NCBI GenBank assembly: GCA_047495785.1
Contig: JBLDXI010000025.1
Location: forward strand, 1,054,001 to 1,118,000
DNA from: Lepidodermella squamata
Taxonomy: Eukaryota > Gastrotricha
Direction of reading: 5' to 3'
Length of the DNA stretch: 64,000 nucleotides
A model generated the notes under the pieces. That model saw only the letters and a list, made by a program, of their open reading frames with translations. It had not been told where the DNA came from and did not search any database. Positions 12,029 to 21,322 of this stretch are shown here, piece by piece. Position 1 is the first letter of the stretch, and each line of letters opens with the position of its first letter. The position numbers were made by a program, and so were the translations under genes.

Positions 12029-12692
12029 CTCATTGACTGCCAAGGCCCCGATGCATCGGTTTCTCCCAGGAGAAACACTAATACCTCCACTAATATTTGA
12101 AATGTGCTGGTTCGCTGTGTAAACAATGGGCGCGCATGCGCGGCGTAACAATGTAAACAGTAAACACACAATGTGCGCTGCAGTCACGTGACGGCGTTCG
12201 CTTTGTAAAAATGAGAAATCGATCAGCGAGAAATAATTCGAATTATCACGCCTTTTATGGCGAGAATGGTGCCATGAACTCAATATAATATTTGGGAGGA
12301 TTCTAATATCGGATTTTTTATTATGGCACTAACTATTCACTGTGATTTAGAAAGAGTTTTCTCCCAGTTTTGTCATGTTCTCATTTTTGAAGACCGCTTC
12401 AAAATAATACTTATATCTGTAGTTGATGTCAAAAAACTCAGCTTTACTTCAACATGAAAACATTTTACTTCGACAATTTCAGAACGAAGAGCGATAGCTG
12501 GTGATTTATTTCGATGCATTATTTCTAAAATGTATTTCTTTGATTTATTTCGAATGCAACACGCAAATAATTTCCACATGCTACAACAAATACAATATAA
12601 ACCATGAAATCAGGCGAAAAATAAAGCAAGACGAGAGTAGATGAACTCAGAAAACGACGCCCAAGTCTGTGAAGAGGCGAATCCGGAGACAG

Positions 12693-13023
12693 CTGTCTAG
12701 GCCTTGCCTTGCCTAGGCCTTGCGAGGTCTCGGCTTGAAACATGAAAAGAGGAAGCGGCGGCGGTGCGGCGATGACGGCCGGTTCAAAAGCTGACCGCAG
12801 TGATGGCAGGATAGAAGGATGGTGGTCGAGAAACACGACGTCGGCCGGCGGTATGGGCAACAACGCCACCAACAGCGAATAGGCCATGCTCAGCAGCGCA
12901 GTTGTTGGGAATGAGCTTTCGAGCGGCGCCAAAAATGACACCGTAGGCGAGGGCGATCACAGCCAAGGTCGTGACGAAACCACCAGGCAATGTAGCAACG
13001 ATTGCGACGAAATCGCCGCTCAT
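12693..13023 (-). pseudogene. Broken second copy of the Thr/Pro-rich membrane protein gene
   Basis: Two overlapping frames together match the intact protein at 16140-16763. One frame (12784-13023) gives a hydrophobic segment and the block NCAAEHGLFAVGGVV, matching GNGTAEQGLIAVGAVV in the intact copy. A shifted frame (12693-12785) gives EPAVIAAPPPLPLFMF and then GLGKARPRQ, matching PAIVAPPPPTFVF and RGRGRPRRA. A Thr-rich stretch upstream near 13060-13110 is in a third frame. At least two frameshifts are needed, so this copy is dead or uses unrecognised splicing. It starts just downstream of the transposase and keeps the same orientation as the intact copy. Confidence 0.6.
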
Positions 13024-13167
13024 TTTTCGGCAGCGACCGTCGATGCTGTTGGCAATTTTATCGCGCCGACGTAGTCGTTGTAGTAATTTTCGTTGTATTG
13101 GTCGATGTCGAGCAGTACTGCAAGTCCGGGCGTAACCGGGCGTAAAAATTCGAAATCAATACTTGAT

Positions 13168-15720
13168 TTATCGCTTGTTGAACACATTCAACTGGTGCCA
13201 TTTGTTGAAGCAGGTGTTCATGTGAAAAGCAGGATGAGAACCGTCCTCTTTCGGCGGGCAAGCCAGGCACCAATGTGAAACCCTGCCGCCGCAGTTCATG
13301 CAAGGGCGCTCTTTTTTACCAGGCATTTTGGTAAGGTCATGAATCTCGGCTTTCGAGCTGCTGCTGGACGAATCGTTGCTTTTTGATGAATCGAAGGACT
13401 CAGAACTCGCCACTGAGCCATCATCTCCTATCATTCCGAGCAGAGCTCTGATGACTGCTTTGCGAAATTCAAGAAGCGACATCCGAGAGGTATTTCCGCT
13501 TTGCAACTTGAAGAATTGATGGGCAGCAATCATGCCGCTCTCAAGAATCCTGAAGAAAATTTTTCGATACCATTTATACGACTTCCTATTTGCATCATAG
13601 TACGCGGCCTGAAAAAATTATAAAAAGATAAAATATTCACGAAGAGCTCAAATATGTTTGCTCACATTTTGATCGTGACAATCCACCCCATTCATTGATT
13701 TATTGTATTGATCGATCATGAGAGGTTTCATGACAGTCTTGATCCTTTTAGCCGGTGGCTCGCTCATACGTGGTGCCGCATCGTCATCGTCGTCGAGTTT
13801 GCGCTTCAGGCCGGTTTCAGACTCAGCATCATCATCCTCTCCATCTTCGCTATCGCCCTCTGAACCCGAAGCTAGAAAGTACTTGGAAATGGCAGAATCG
13901 TTGTCGCCGCTATCATCGCCGTCAAATTCGGCTTCTGAATCTACTTCCACTCCGGTAGAATCTGCCTCAATCTCTTGATATACCGACCTTTGCCCTGTTT
14001 GCGTTTCATTGTGCTCGATAACCCGTTGAATTCGAGCCGGAAGGGCAATCGGAATCATTTCTGGGGCGAACTCAGTCGATAGCATAAGAACTTCGCGATT
14101 GTCCTTCCATTTGAGTACATTGACATCGTCTTGTCTTCGGCAAATTATTTCACCTGTCTTCAAACTAGCTTGAACCACTTCGGGCGGGTTTCCGACACGG
14201 TTTTTTTTCAGAGTTCCGGTTAGGTGAGTTAGATTAGCCAATAGGTATTTAGCGAGTTCGACGGAAGTGTAAAAATTGTCGACAAAAAGCGAGTGTCCTT
14301 TGCCAAGAAGGTATTTGATGAGCGATTTCACGACTGAAAATGTGTGACCTTTGCCAGAAATAATATCATCTTGAACATTATCCGCGCCTGAGTAGACATG
14401 GAAGCGAAGAGGGATGCCAGTAGATGATTCACACAGCATATAGATCTGTAAAATAGCAGATTGAAAACCAAGGTATTCGCACTAGTCTCTAGTCTCACTA
14501 GATCGAGCCTGATCTTCGAAAATTAAAATTTTAGCTTCGAAATTAAATTTTTGGATTCAAAAAGTAAAATCCTAGCTTCGAAATTAAAATGTTGGCTTCG
14601 AAAAGTAAAATCCTAGCTTCGAAATTAAAAGTTTGGATTCGAAAAGCAAAATATTGGCATAAGTTCTAATCCGATAGTATCCGAGATTTTGGTAGTATCA
14701 TTTTCAAGAATATCACTTGATTTGGTATTCGTGCATATACCGATTTTTTGTTATTTTTCTGAGCTTTTATTCTGCTCCAGAATTCCAGAAATAACGGCTA
14801 CTTATTCTATGTTTTTATAGCTAAAATATAAGTCGTAAAATGGCAGCAAAGCTGAACGTAAAGGGCATTGGGAAAGGTTCTCCAGATATTTTCGAATTTT
14901 TTCATTTTTTATTTTCATTGCCTAGCGTTTTGATGAAAAATTAGAAAAACGGTTTTATGATTTCCGTGGGGTTCTGTCTCAGTCAAAACATGGCCATAAA
15001 TTGTCTCAAAAATCCCGCTAAAACTAAAATTGCATTCCGATTTTGATATATATTTCATTTTATAGAACCTTTGGCCTATCTTACCTTTATACCGAATTTC
15101 GCCTTTTTCGCCTTGTTGTACGACTTGAATGCCAGCCTTCCCTTGAAAAGTACTTGAGATTCATCGATTGCCAGATTTTTGCCAGGTGAATAAAGGTCAT
15201 TCATCCGATTTTGATAGAAGTTTAGAACAGGTCTGATTTTATAGAGGCGATCGGTTTTGATGTTTTGCGCCAGAAATTGGTTGTTGTTGAAATGAAGATT
15301 TGACAAAATCGCTTCAAATCGATTTCGAGACATCGTCAAATTGAATATCGGTGTTGCCATCAGTTTGTCCTCCGTCCAGTAACTTGCGATTGTAGGCTTT
15401 CGAATCACTCCCATTAGCAGCCATAAACCGAAAAATCGCTCAAGCTCCGGAACTGTCAATGGCACCCAGTCGTTGATTCTGGCGTTGGGTTTAAGCCCAA
15501 TTTGACGTAATTTTTGATTGGCATATCTATTCGTTTCCTTGCACACCATTTCGAGAAACTCGATGGTGAAAATTAGCCGGAAAAAACTAACTGGGGACAA
15601 TCGACCGCAATCAGGCTGGATTTTAAGTTTTTGGGCTCCGGTGAACGGAAAAGATAGAGGCGGCTCATCGGAATTGATCCATCGCTGGCATCCATGAAAT
15701 TCGAGACATAAATCTGAATT
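13168..15720 (-). CDS. piggyBac-like DDE transposase
   Basis: Exons 15085-15720, 13666-14445 and 13168-13608 are all in phase 0 and give about 618 residues, with the true 5' end unresolved. Introns are 639 bp and 57 bp. Exon 1 has the N-terminal block (PFTGAQ, then VSFFRLIFTIEFLEM) and the first catalytic Asp in NLAIDESQVLFKGR. Exon 2 has the second Asp in LFVDNFYTS and the third in NKSMNGVDCHDQN. Exon 3 ends with the Cys/His-rich C-terminal domain (CMNCGG, HWCLACP, CFNKWH) that binds element ends in this family. Between the second and third Asp sits an acidic, Asp/Glu/Ser-rich insert followed by a basic patch (PPAKRIK) that could be a nuclear localisation signal. piggyBac enzymes cut and paste at TTAA. 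No stop or frameshift interrupts the core, so it may be active or recently so. Confidence 0.85.
14533..14655. repeat. 41-bp tandem repeat in the transposase intron
   Basis: Three contiguous units start at 14533, 14574 and 14615, each beginning AGCTTCGAAATTAAA and ending in a GTAAAATCCT-like block, with a few substitutions. The array lies within the 639-bp first intron of the transposase, whose other intron is only 57 bp. Expansion of this array is one reason for its length. Confidence 0.85.
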
Positions 15721-16139
15721 CTGAAATTCGAAGTTTGAAAATTCTAAATTGTACGCCTTTCAGTGCTAAATCCCGGGCCGTTAGGAATTCACCGCTTGAC
15801 CGCACGCGGAAGCATATGTAAACAATACTGCGTGGTCGAAAAACAAACAAATCCGGAGGCGAGTTCCTGCAAGATGCCGCACCGCGCTATACGTGAAAAT
15901 TTCAGGATAATTCCCGGATCAAAATTACAAGACACAAGACCGAAAATCCGCCGATTAAATATTTTATTGCATCATTGCAAAGTAAGAAAAGCCGGAAGCG
16001 AAATACAACAATACAATACAAAACGAGTCATCAATCAACAACAATACAAATTCGCAATACTGAGAACTGAGAATACAAAAAACAGCGATAGAAAAATTGT
16101 CAGTAAGATACGAAATGTTCAAAACAGGTAAACAGCAGC

Positions 16140-16763
16140 TCACGCGCGCCTTGGACGGCCGCGGCCGCGACGAGGCGCCACCGGAGCTGGCGCAACAGGT
16201 GGCGCTGCTCGAAACACGAAAGTAGGAGGCGGCGGTGCGACGATTGCCGGAATGGCGGCAGGCTGAATGGTGGCTTCGATTGGAGGCGGTGGCAGAATCG
16301 GAGGAAGATTCGGCAGAATCGGCTCGGCTTGAGACTGAACAGCCGGCGGAGGAGGTCGAGCAGGTACCTGCCGCTGAGCAACAACAGCGCCAACTGCGAT
16401 TAGGCCTTGTTCTGCAGTGCCGTTGCCTGGCTTGTAGGGCACAGGGTATCTGCGGCGAAAGCAACACCACCAGATGAAAAATATAAAAAGAGAACACGTC
16501 AGCGCCAACATCGACAATGCCGCCCCAAAACCGGCCGCCAGCGCCATGAGCACATTGCCGAAGTCGGGAGTAGCCGGGGTCGTTGTAGTCGCACTTGTCG
16601 CAGTTGTCGGCAATGTCGCCGTCGAAGTACCAGGAGCAGACCAAGCGGTTGTTGTTGTCGTCGTCGTTGTTGTTGTGGATAGAGCAAGCAAACCCGGCCG
16701 CGCTGAACGGGTGACGATGCCGTATCCTGGCTGATAATAAATATCGAAGTCAAAAGTCGACAT
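16140..16763 (-). CDS. Thr/Pro-rich single-pass membrane protein
   Basis: A 207-residue single-exon ORF that starts at ATG 16763. Its layout is a short N-terminal part with no clear signal peptide, then two Thr-rich tracts (residues about 29-65, likely O-glycosylated), one strong membrane segment (about 69-99, ending FIFFIWWCC), a basic stop-transfer FRRR, a long Pro-rich region and a basic RGRGRPRR tail. This suggests an outside-Thr, inside-Pro orientation, by inference. No known domain is recognised. A frameshifted paralogue lies on the other side of the transposase at 12693-13023. It is divergent from the Kar5-like gene across a GC-rich 0.5-kb region with CG/GC repeats at 17005-17020. Confidence 0.6.
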   Translation of the reverse strand: MSTFDFDIYYQPGYGIVTRSARPGLLALSTTTTTTTTTTAWSAPGTSTATLPTTATSATTTTPATPDFGNVLMALAAGFGAALSMLALTCSLFIFFIWWCCFRRRYPVPYKPGNGTAEQGLIAVGAVVAQRQVPARPPPPAVQSQAEPILPNLPPILPPPPIEATIQPAAIPAIVAPPPPTFVFRAAPPVAPAPVAPRRGRGRPRRA

Positions 16764-17179
16764 TATTCAGAAATTTGTTAGCTCGAATTTGCTTATTTTT
16801 ATTTTCTTTCCTCCTTTTGTAGTCACCTTTCAACCGTTTTACTGTATCATTACGTCGGCGTCACAGCCGACCGCGGTCTCGCTGTCTGCCAAAACAGCCG
16901 AGCGGCTCCAAGGGCAGGTCAACCGGCCGCGACGCCCACCGGCGCCGTTTCAAAGTCTGTAATTACTGACCGCGCACTACAACCGCCCGCCTCGCCACAG
17001 GTGCGCGCGCGCGCGCTTTCTCCACAGGTGCGCGCCCGATGCGCGCCCGGTGCGTAATCACACGCTCGAGTGAGGATCACGTATTTTATGTCAACGGCGT
17101 GGGACTAGAAAGGAATTAAATTGAAATGAAAATATTTGCCAAAGCCATTTCCGGATACCTGATGAGCCGTTCAAGCAAT

Positions 17180-17186
17180 ATATAGC
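17180..17186 (+). promoter_or_regulatory. TATA box of the Kar5-like gene
   Basis: TATATAG lies 63-69 bp upstream of the ATG at 17249, in a suitable place for a short 5' untranslated leader. It is a single sequence match with no other promoter evidence. Confidence 0.5.
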
Positions 17187-17248
17187 CAGCTCCAAAAAGT
17201 CTCCAGTCACCAGATAAATTTTTCAAACAGAATTTCCGTTATTCTGTA

Positions 17249-18199
17249 ATGAAAGGCTTTTTTCATGTATTTTTTGCGGCGGCGCTTATTATGCCTGCGT
17301 GCTGCTTGGAAATAACTGAAATATCGCCAACTCAGGTCATTTCAGGTCGATACTATTATGACCAGCTGAAAGCTCAGAACAATTCTTGTGTCGATAGATG
17401 GCTTGAACACGCGAAAAAGTTGTGCGCAAACTCAGTGATGTCGTGGCAAAATGTCGCCGAGTCAGCTCTCAAATGCTATCTGTCGGCCAAAAACTCTACA
17501 AAAGCTATAAATTGTCCTATGACACAGCCTACAGAATTCGCCAGCCAAATTAATTGCTTGAAAAATTCTCTCGAAGTTTTAGACTGGCTCACTTACATGA
17601 TTTTCGTTGGCGAAATTCGCGAAATATGTAGCTATTTTTTATTTTTCAAGGAAGAAAATTCTCCTCTCTACATACTCGCTAGACACTTTTTTCAGGCAGT
17701 AGTTGATTGCTTTCCAATTGAAGGCCCCGTGATTGATTTTTTCTCATATTTCAAAGAGTCGACGCTTTTCGTCGCTGTTACTTCTCAAGTCTTTTACAAC
17801 GCTTCGCTTGAACAGTCTTTCTTGAGGTATCGAGTCTCATTCTACATATTTCACAATGTTTTTCTGACATTATTTCGACGAAAAAAATTCCTAATATCTT
17901 TGAATCTTGTTGCCTTCGCCGAGTTCGCTCTCCAAATTTTTCTCAAATCAAAAAGTGGGTTTGAATGGCGATATTTTCTTGGAGAGTATCTATTGACCAT
18001 TTTGCTTCGCTGGCTATTCATAATCCATTTCTTGATTTTTGGAGAAATATGGTCGCCTGTTCATAATTTATGGAAAAGGCTTAGCCATTGCTGGGACTAC
18101 AGTTCAACTTATCTCTGCAAACTAGGACGCGATCTAACCCCGCGAAAAACTGATGTTGCATCTGTCAAAACAAGGTCGAAAAAGAAATCCGAGGATTGA
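17249..18199 (+). CDS. Kar5/Brambleberry/GEX1-like membrane protein (candidate)
   Basis: A 316-residue single-exon ORF. A signal peptide (residues 1-20, MKGFFHVFFAAALIMPACCL) is followed by a cysteine-rich region: C-x11-C, then ALKC, INC, INC and, 23 residues further, EIC, with W and Y between the last two. From established knowledge of the family, that order and spacing fit the luminal domain of Kar5/Tht1, Brambleberry and GEX1. These are nuclear-envelope proteins needed for nuclear fusion after mating or fertilisation. The C-terminal half has hydrophobic segments near residues 216-235 and 243-268, again as in that family, and a basic tail (TRSKKKSED). The assignment rests on pattern and spacing, not on an alignment. 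It lies inside the candidate piggyBac-type element, 362 bp upstream of another gene on the same strand. Confidence 0.55.
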   Translation: MKGFFHVFFAAALIMPACCLEITEISPTQVISGRYYYDQLKAQNNSCVDRWLEHAKKLCANSVMSWQNVAESALKCYLSAKNSTKAINCPMTQPTEFASQINCLKNSLEVLDWLTYMIFVGEIREICSYFLFFKEENSPLYILARHFFQAVVDCFPIEGPVIDFFSYFKESTLFVAVTSQVFYNASLEQSFLRYRVSFYIFHNVFLTLFRRKKFLISLNLVAFAEFALQIFLKSKSGFEWRYFLGEYLLTILLRWLFIIHFLIFGEIWSPVHNLWKRLSHCWDYSSTYLCKLGRDLTPRKTDVASVKTRSKKKSED

Positions 18200-18560
18200 T
18201 CTGAACCTTTTCGATTTTTTCTATGCCGGAAGGAAATTTTTTAATTTGTTGCGCTACTTTGGGAATTTCGACATAAAATTTGTGAAAAATTTGCAAATTG
18301 GGATAACTTGAAAATAATTGACCCTTCAGTATTTTACGGTAGCGGGAAACAATTTCCTTTCGGCAGCAGCTTTTTTCTTCAACTCGTCCGTCTCATTCAT
18401 TCGCGACGATGTTTTTTACATTTTGATTATTGGCTTTGCCTGAATTTCGTTCACTTCATTTATTCATTGAAATTTGAGTACCTCAATAATTGCTGATTGT
18501 ATCTTTTAGCTCCAGTAAAACAATGTTTGATGCTTTACTATTTTGTTTTTTATTTTAGAG

Positions 18561-19331
18561 ATGCAAGTATTTACAAATTTAGTTTCTACTGTGGTCGAGA
18601 GGCATCGCCTAGCTGTTCAGGAGACAAACCGAGAATTCTATGGAACCAGCCGATTGGAAGAGAGCGGTTCAACGGCAGAAGTAAGTCGCTTGAAAAATTC
18701 AATCCGGCAGCATTTTCGTATTTTTCCCCATTTGTAGAGCGATTCTCGACCTGGCGTGTATGACTTCGACAGTGAGTCGGAATCGATCTCCGCCTCGAGC
18801 TCTTCAACGCCATTGCAACAAAGCACCACGTCGGCGTTAGCGCCGCCAACAGCTGTATCCGCAATTCTACCGCTGAAAGACGCAGCGTCTAAAATTACGC
18901 CACTTCGACCGGTTCATCGGCTTCTTTTTGGGCGCAACGCGCGTCAATCGGAAGCAAATGAAAATCACCCCCACGGTCAATGGATCGCAAGAAGTTTCGC
19001 CGACCTGCCTGATGAAAATGAAACAAATAACATGATATTGTTAGGTTCGCATGTGCTGGAGCAAGAAATCATAAAATTGGCATATGAAATTCATAAAGAT
19101 AAACCTTTTTTGTTTGCGAAAAGAATTTTGAAAGAATGTGAAAGTCGTTCCCGGCAATTTGGAAAGGCATCAGTTTGGAATGATGCGGATTTGATTGACG
19201 ATGTAACAAAACTTGTAATGCAAAAATACGATCATTTTTTTCTAATTCGACGTGCTATTTGCCAAAATTTCGCTGAGTGTAATCGTAAAAAAAAAGCATA
19301 CGAGTCGAAGAAAAAATCGACAAAAAAATAG
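18561..19331 (+). CDS. Unknown protein with low-complexity Ser region and basic C terminus
   Basis: Two exons, 18561-18680 and 18738-19331, separated by a 57-bp GT-AG intron, encode 237 residues. The ATG at 18561 follows a TTTTATTTTAG acceptor-like sequence, so either an upstream exon or a trans-splice acceptor is possible. The product has a Ser-rich acidic stretch (DFDSESESISASSSS), a Ser/Thr/Ala-rich linker, and a more ordered C-terminal 110 residues with alternating charged helices (LEQEIIKLAYEIHKDKPFLF, RRAICQNF), ending in a Lys-rich tail. No signal peptide, membrane span or known domain is recognised. AATAAA at 19381-19386 is a plausible polyadenylation signal. It sits directly downstream of the Kar5-like gene and just inside the right end of the candidate element. 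Confidence 0.6.
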
Positions 19332-20006
19332 CAATTTGTGCTTTGTGCGTGGTGATCAGTTTTTTGTTCTTGTTGCTTGAAATAAATGTTTTCGTTCAAA
19401 TGACTTTTGATAACTCCTGAATTATTTTCACCTGAATTTTTAGTACTTAGCAGTTTGCGCAAATAATAACGTTTCGAAAACAGGCTTCAAGCTTGATTTA
19501 CGCATTCAACAGCGAGGGCGAAGACCGTCTTTGTTTACCGACCGCACTTGAGAGTCACCCAAGGCGCGTCCGATTTGTTTGCATAACAGCTAACAGCGGC
19601 GATAAACGCGCGTGTTTTGTTTATTTTAAACCTTGAACAAACATAACGCAAAACGCGAAATCGCTATTCCAGCATCTCGCTAGGTGAAAGTTGGGTTTCT
19701 CCGGGGAGAAAAACTCACGTGAGAAAAAAATCTCCGGGAGAAAACTCTGGCAGTGAAAGAGAATAGCCTTCATCAACCATCTCCAAGTTCGGGAACCTTT
19801 TTTTGCAACCGGAATTATTTTTAATTATTAATTATTGTATTTATTTCCGTTTTAATTTTAAGCACCTTTTTAATTTTAAAAAATACGGTTTTCGTCTAAA
19901 AAAATGGAAAAAAATAGCCAAACCTCCGCCCACGGAATCTGAGTGGACAGGTGAAGTTTGGAAAATTAATAAGCTCACCTTGATTTTAAACAAATAGGTA
20001 AAGAAA
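19332..20006. other. 3' flank and right end of the candidate element
   Basis: Contains AATAAA (19381-19386), GC-rich sequence with GTTTATT/AAACA motifs, paired CTCCGGGGAG/CTCCGGGAG-type palindromes (19703-19740) and the proposed right terminal inverted repeat at 19745-19761. No coding region was seen. Confidence 0.45.
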
Positions 20007-20202
20007 CCTCTAAATTTGGACACTCGTTCCCAAATTTGGACACCTCATTTGCATATGCTATTCGACCTTACACACATTTTATTCCTTGTTGCGCAATTTT
20101 TCTCGTGTTTTTAAAGGCGACTTTTGTAGCCACTTGACACTAAAATATTGCTACTGATAGGATTCACTCATCGTCAGATTTAATGCAGATGTACGCAATT
20201 AA

Positions 20203-20979
20203 GAGATAGCTAATTTATTAAAAATCTTTGAGCAAAATTGTACAGAGTTGGGTCTGAAAATTAACGTTGCCAAAACCAAGTATATGGTGGTTAAAAACGA
20301 AGAAACGGACAAACCGCCCGAAAATCCTGACGATTCCCAGTTAAAAATAAACGGGGAGAGTCTAGAAAGAATAAATACCTTCAAATATCTAGGAAGCATA
20401 ATTAGCTCTGACGGTACTTGCACTCTGGAAATAGAAGAGAAAATGCAAAAGGCCGAGTCTTGTTTCGGGGCATTAAACAAATTCATAAATAATAAATCGC
20501 AAGTCAGTATCCCTGCAAAAATGAAGGTTAAGCGAGCTGTAATGACTCCGACACTCCTCTACGCTTCTGAAAGTTGGAATGCAACCGCGGCTCACCAATT
20601 GAGGCTGGATGTTGTGCAGATGAGGTGGCTTAGGGCTATAGCCAACGTCACTATTATGGATAAAATCAGAAATGATGACATAAGTAAAATCTGCGAAGGT
20701 ATAGAACCTATCTCAGCTCAAATAGAACATAACCGACTACGTTTCTTAGGGCACATTCTTAGAATGAATGACGATAACCTAGTCAAGCAAATATACTTAT
20801 GGACGCCACTAAAGGGCTGGCATAGGAAGTTAGGCAGGCCCAGAGTAGGATGGGATTATTGTAACACTCAAAGCTTATTGCAAGCAAAAAATCTTGAAAA
20901 TTACAAAAAATTTGTAAGCGTCTACAATGAAAAATGTCTAAATTGGGACAAAATTGGCATCTTTTTAAATTCTTTGTAG
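20203..20979 (+). mobile_element. RTE-like LINE reverse transcriptase remnant
   Basis: The open frame encodes the C-terminal part of a LINE polyprotein: GLKINVAKTKYMVV, FKYLGSIISSDG, then the SESWN...RWLRAI and NRLRFLGHILRMND blocks typical of RTE-like elements. It ends at a stop at 20979. Upstream, the degraded YADD region is interrupted by an in-frame TAA at 20200-20202, so the copy is 5'-truncated and inactive. It is a different LINE family from the copy in the ankyrin gene. Confidence 0.8.
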
Positions 20980-21166
20980 TTTGAAGCTGTCCGAAATTAG
21001 CCGGGACAAAATGGGTTTTCTAAAGCATTTCCTGATCAAAATTTTCGTTTAAAAACGTTTTAAAGACGCTAATAGTAAACAAAATACGCGATTTATAAAA
21101 TTTCTGAGTTTTGTGACATATTTCGGTTGAAAACCGGTCAATCGGCAGCGGCTGACCGGCCGCGAA

Positions 21167-21322
21167 CATGAGACGTGCCAGGACGCCGAGGCTTCGAATC
21201 TCCTATAATAAAATCTGTGTAAAGCGAAACGGATTATTCATGAGCTCGTCGCATTGATTTGAGGCACGAGCTGATGTTTTTTGCCCCCTTTATCAAGCCT
21301 CGGCGTCCTGGTACGTCTCATG
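21167..21322. repeat. 156-bp foldback repeat
   Basis: The left arm (21167-21194) contains CATGAGACGTG and CCAGGACGCCGAGGCTT. The right arm (21295-21322) contains the exact complement AAGCCTCGGCGTCCTGG followed by TACGTCTCATG. The arms pair over 28 bp with only one or two mismatches around a 100-bp loop, and there is no coding capacity. It is probably a small MITE-like or foldback element. Confidence 0.75.

Larger units (their letters stand above)
12029..19761. mobile_element. Candidate cargo-bearing piggyBac-type element, about 7.7 kb
   Basis: The left end reads TTAA (12025-12028) followed by CTCATTGACTGCCAAGG. The right end, read inward from 19761, is CTCTTTCACTGCCAGAG, a 13/17 match in inverted orientation. 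Both ends are followed by GTTTCTCC/GGAGAAAC-type short palindromes. The right flank is AATA instead of TTAA, so the target duplication is imperfect or decayed. Inside lie a piggyBac-like transposase with all three catalytic aspartates, two copies of a Thr/Pro-rich membrane protein (one broken), a Kar5-like membrane protein and an unknown basic protein. The interval separates the otherwise homologous M13 genes A and B, which supports a later insertion. The alternative is a smaller piggyBac copy inserted next to resident host genes, with the inverted ends matching by chance. Confidence 0.45.

Noticed and set aside
16407-16734. Plus-strand ORFs opposite the Thr/Pro-rich membrane protein
   Set aside because: Shadows of GC-rich, repetitive codons (polyvaline/polyarginine type). 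The minus frame has a start, a membrane span and a homologous second copy.
12029-19761. A virus-piggyBac hybrid element
   Set aside because: Large virus-transposon fusions using piggyBac ends are known, so I looked for capsid, polymerase, primase or terminase-like frames. None is present, and the other genes look cellular.
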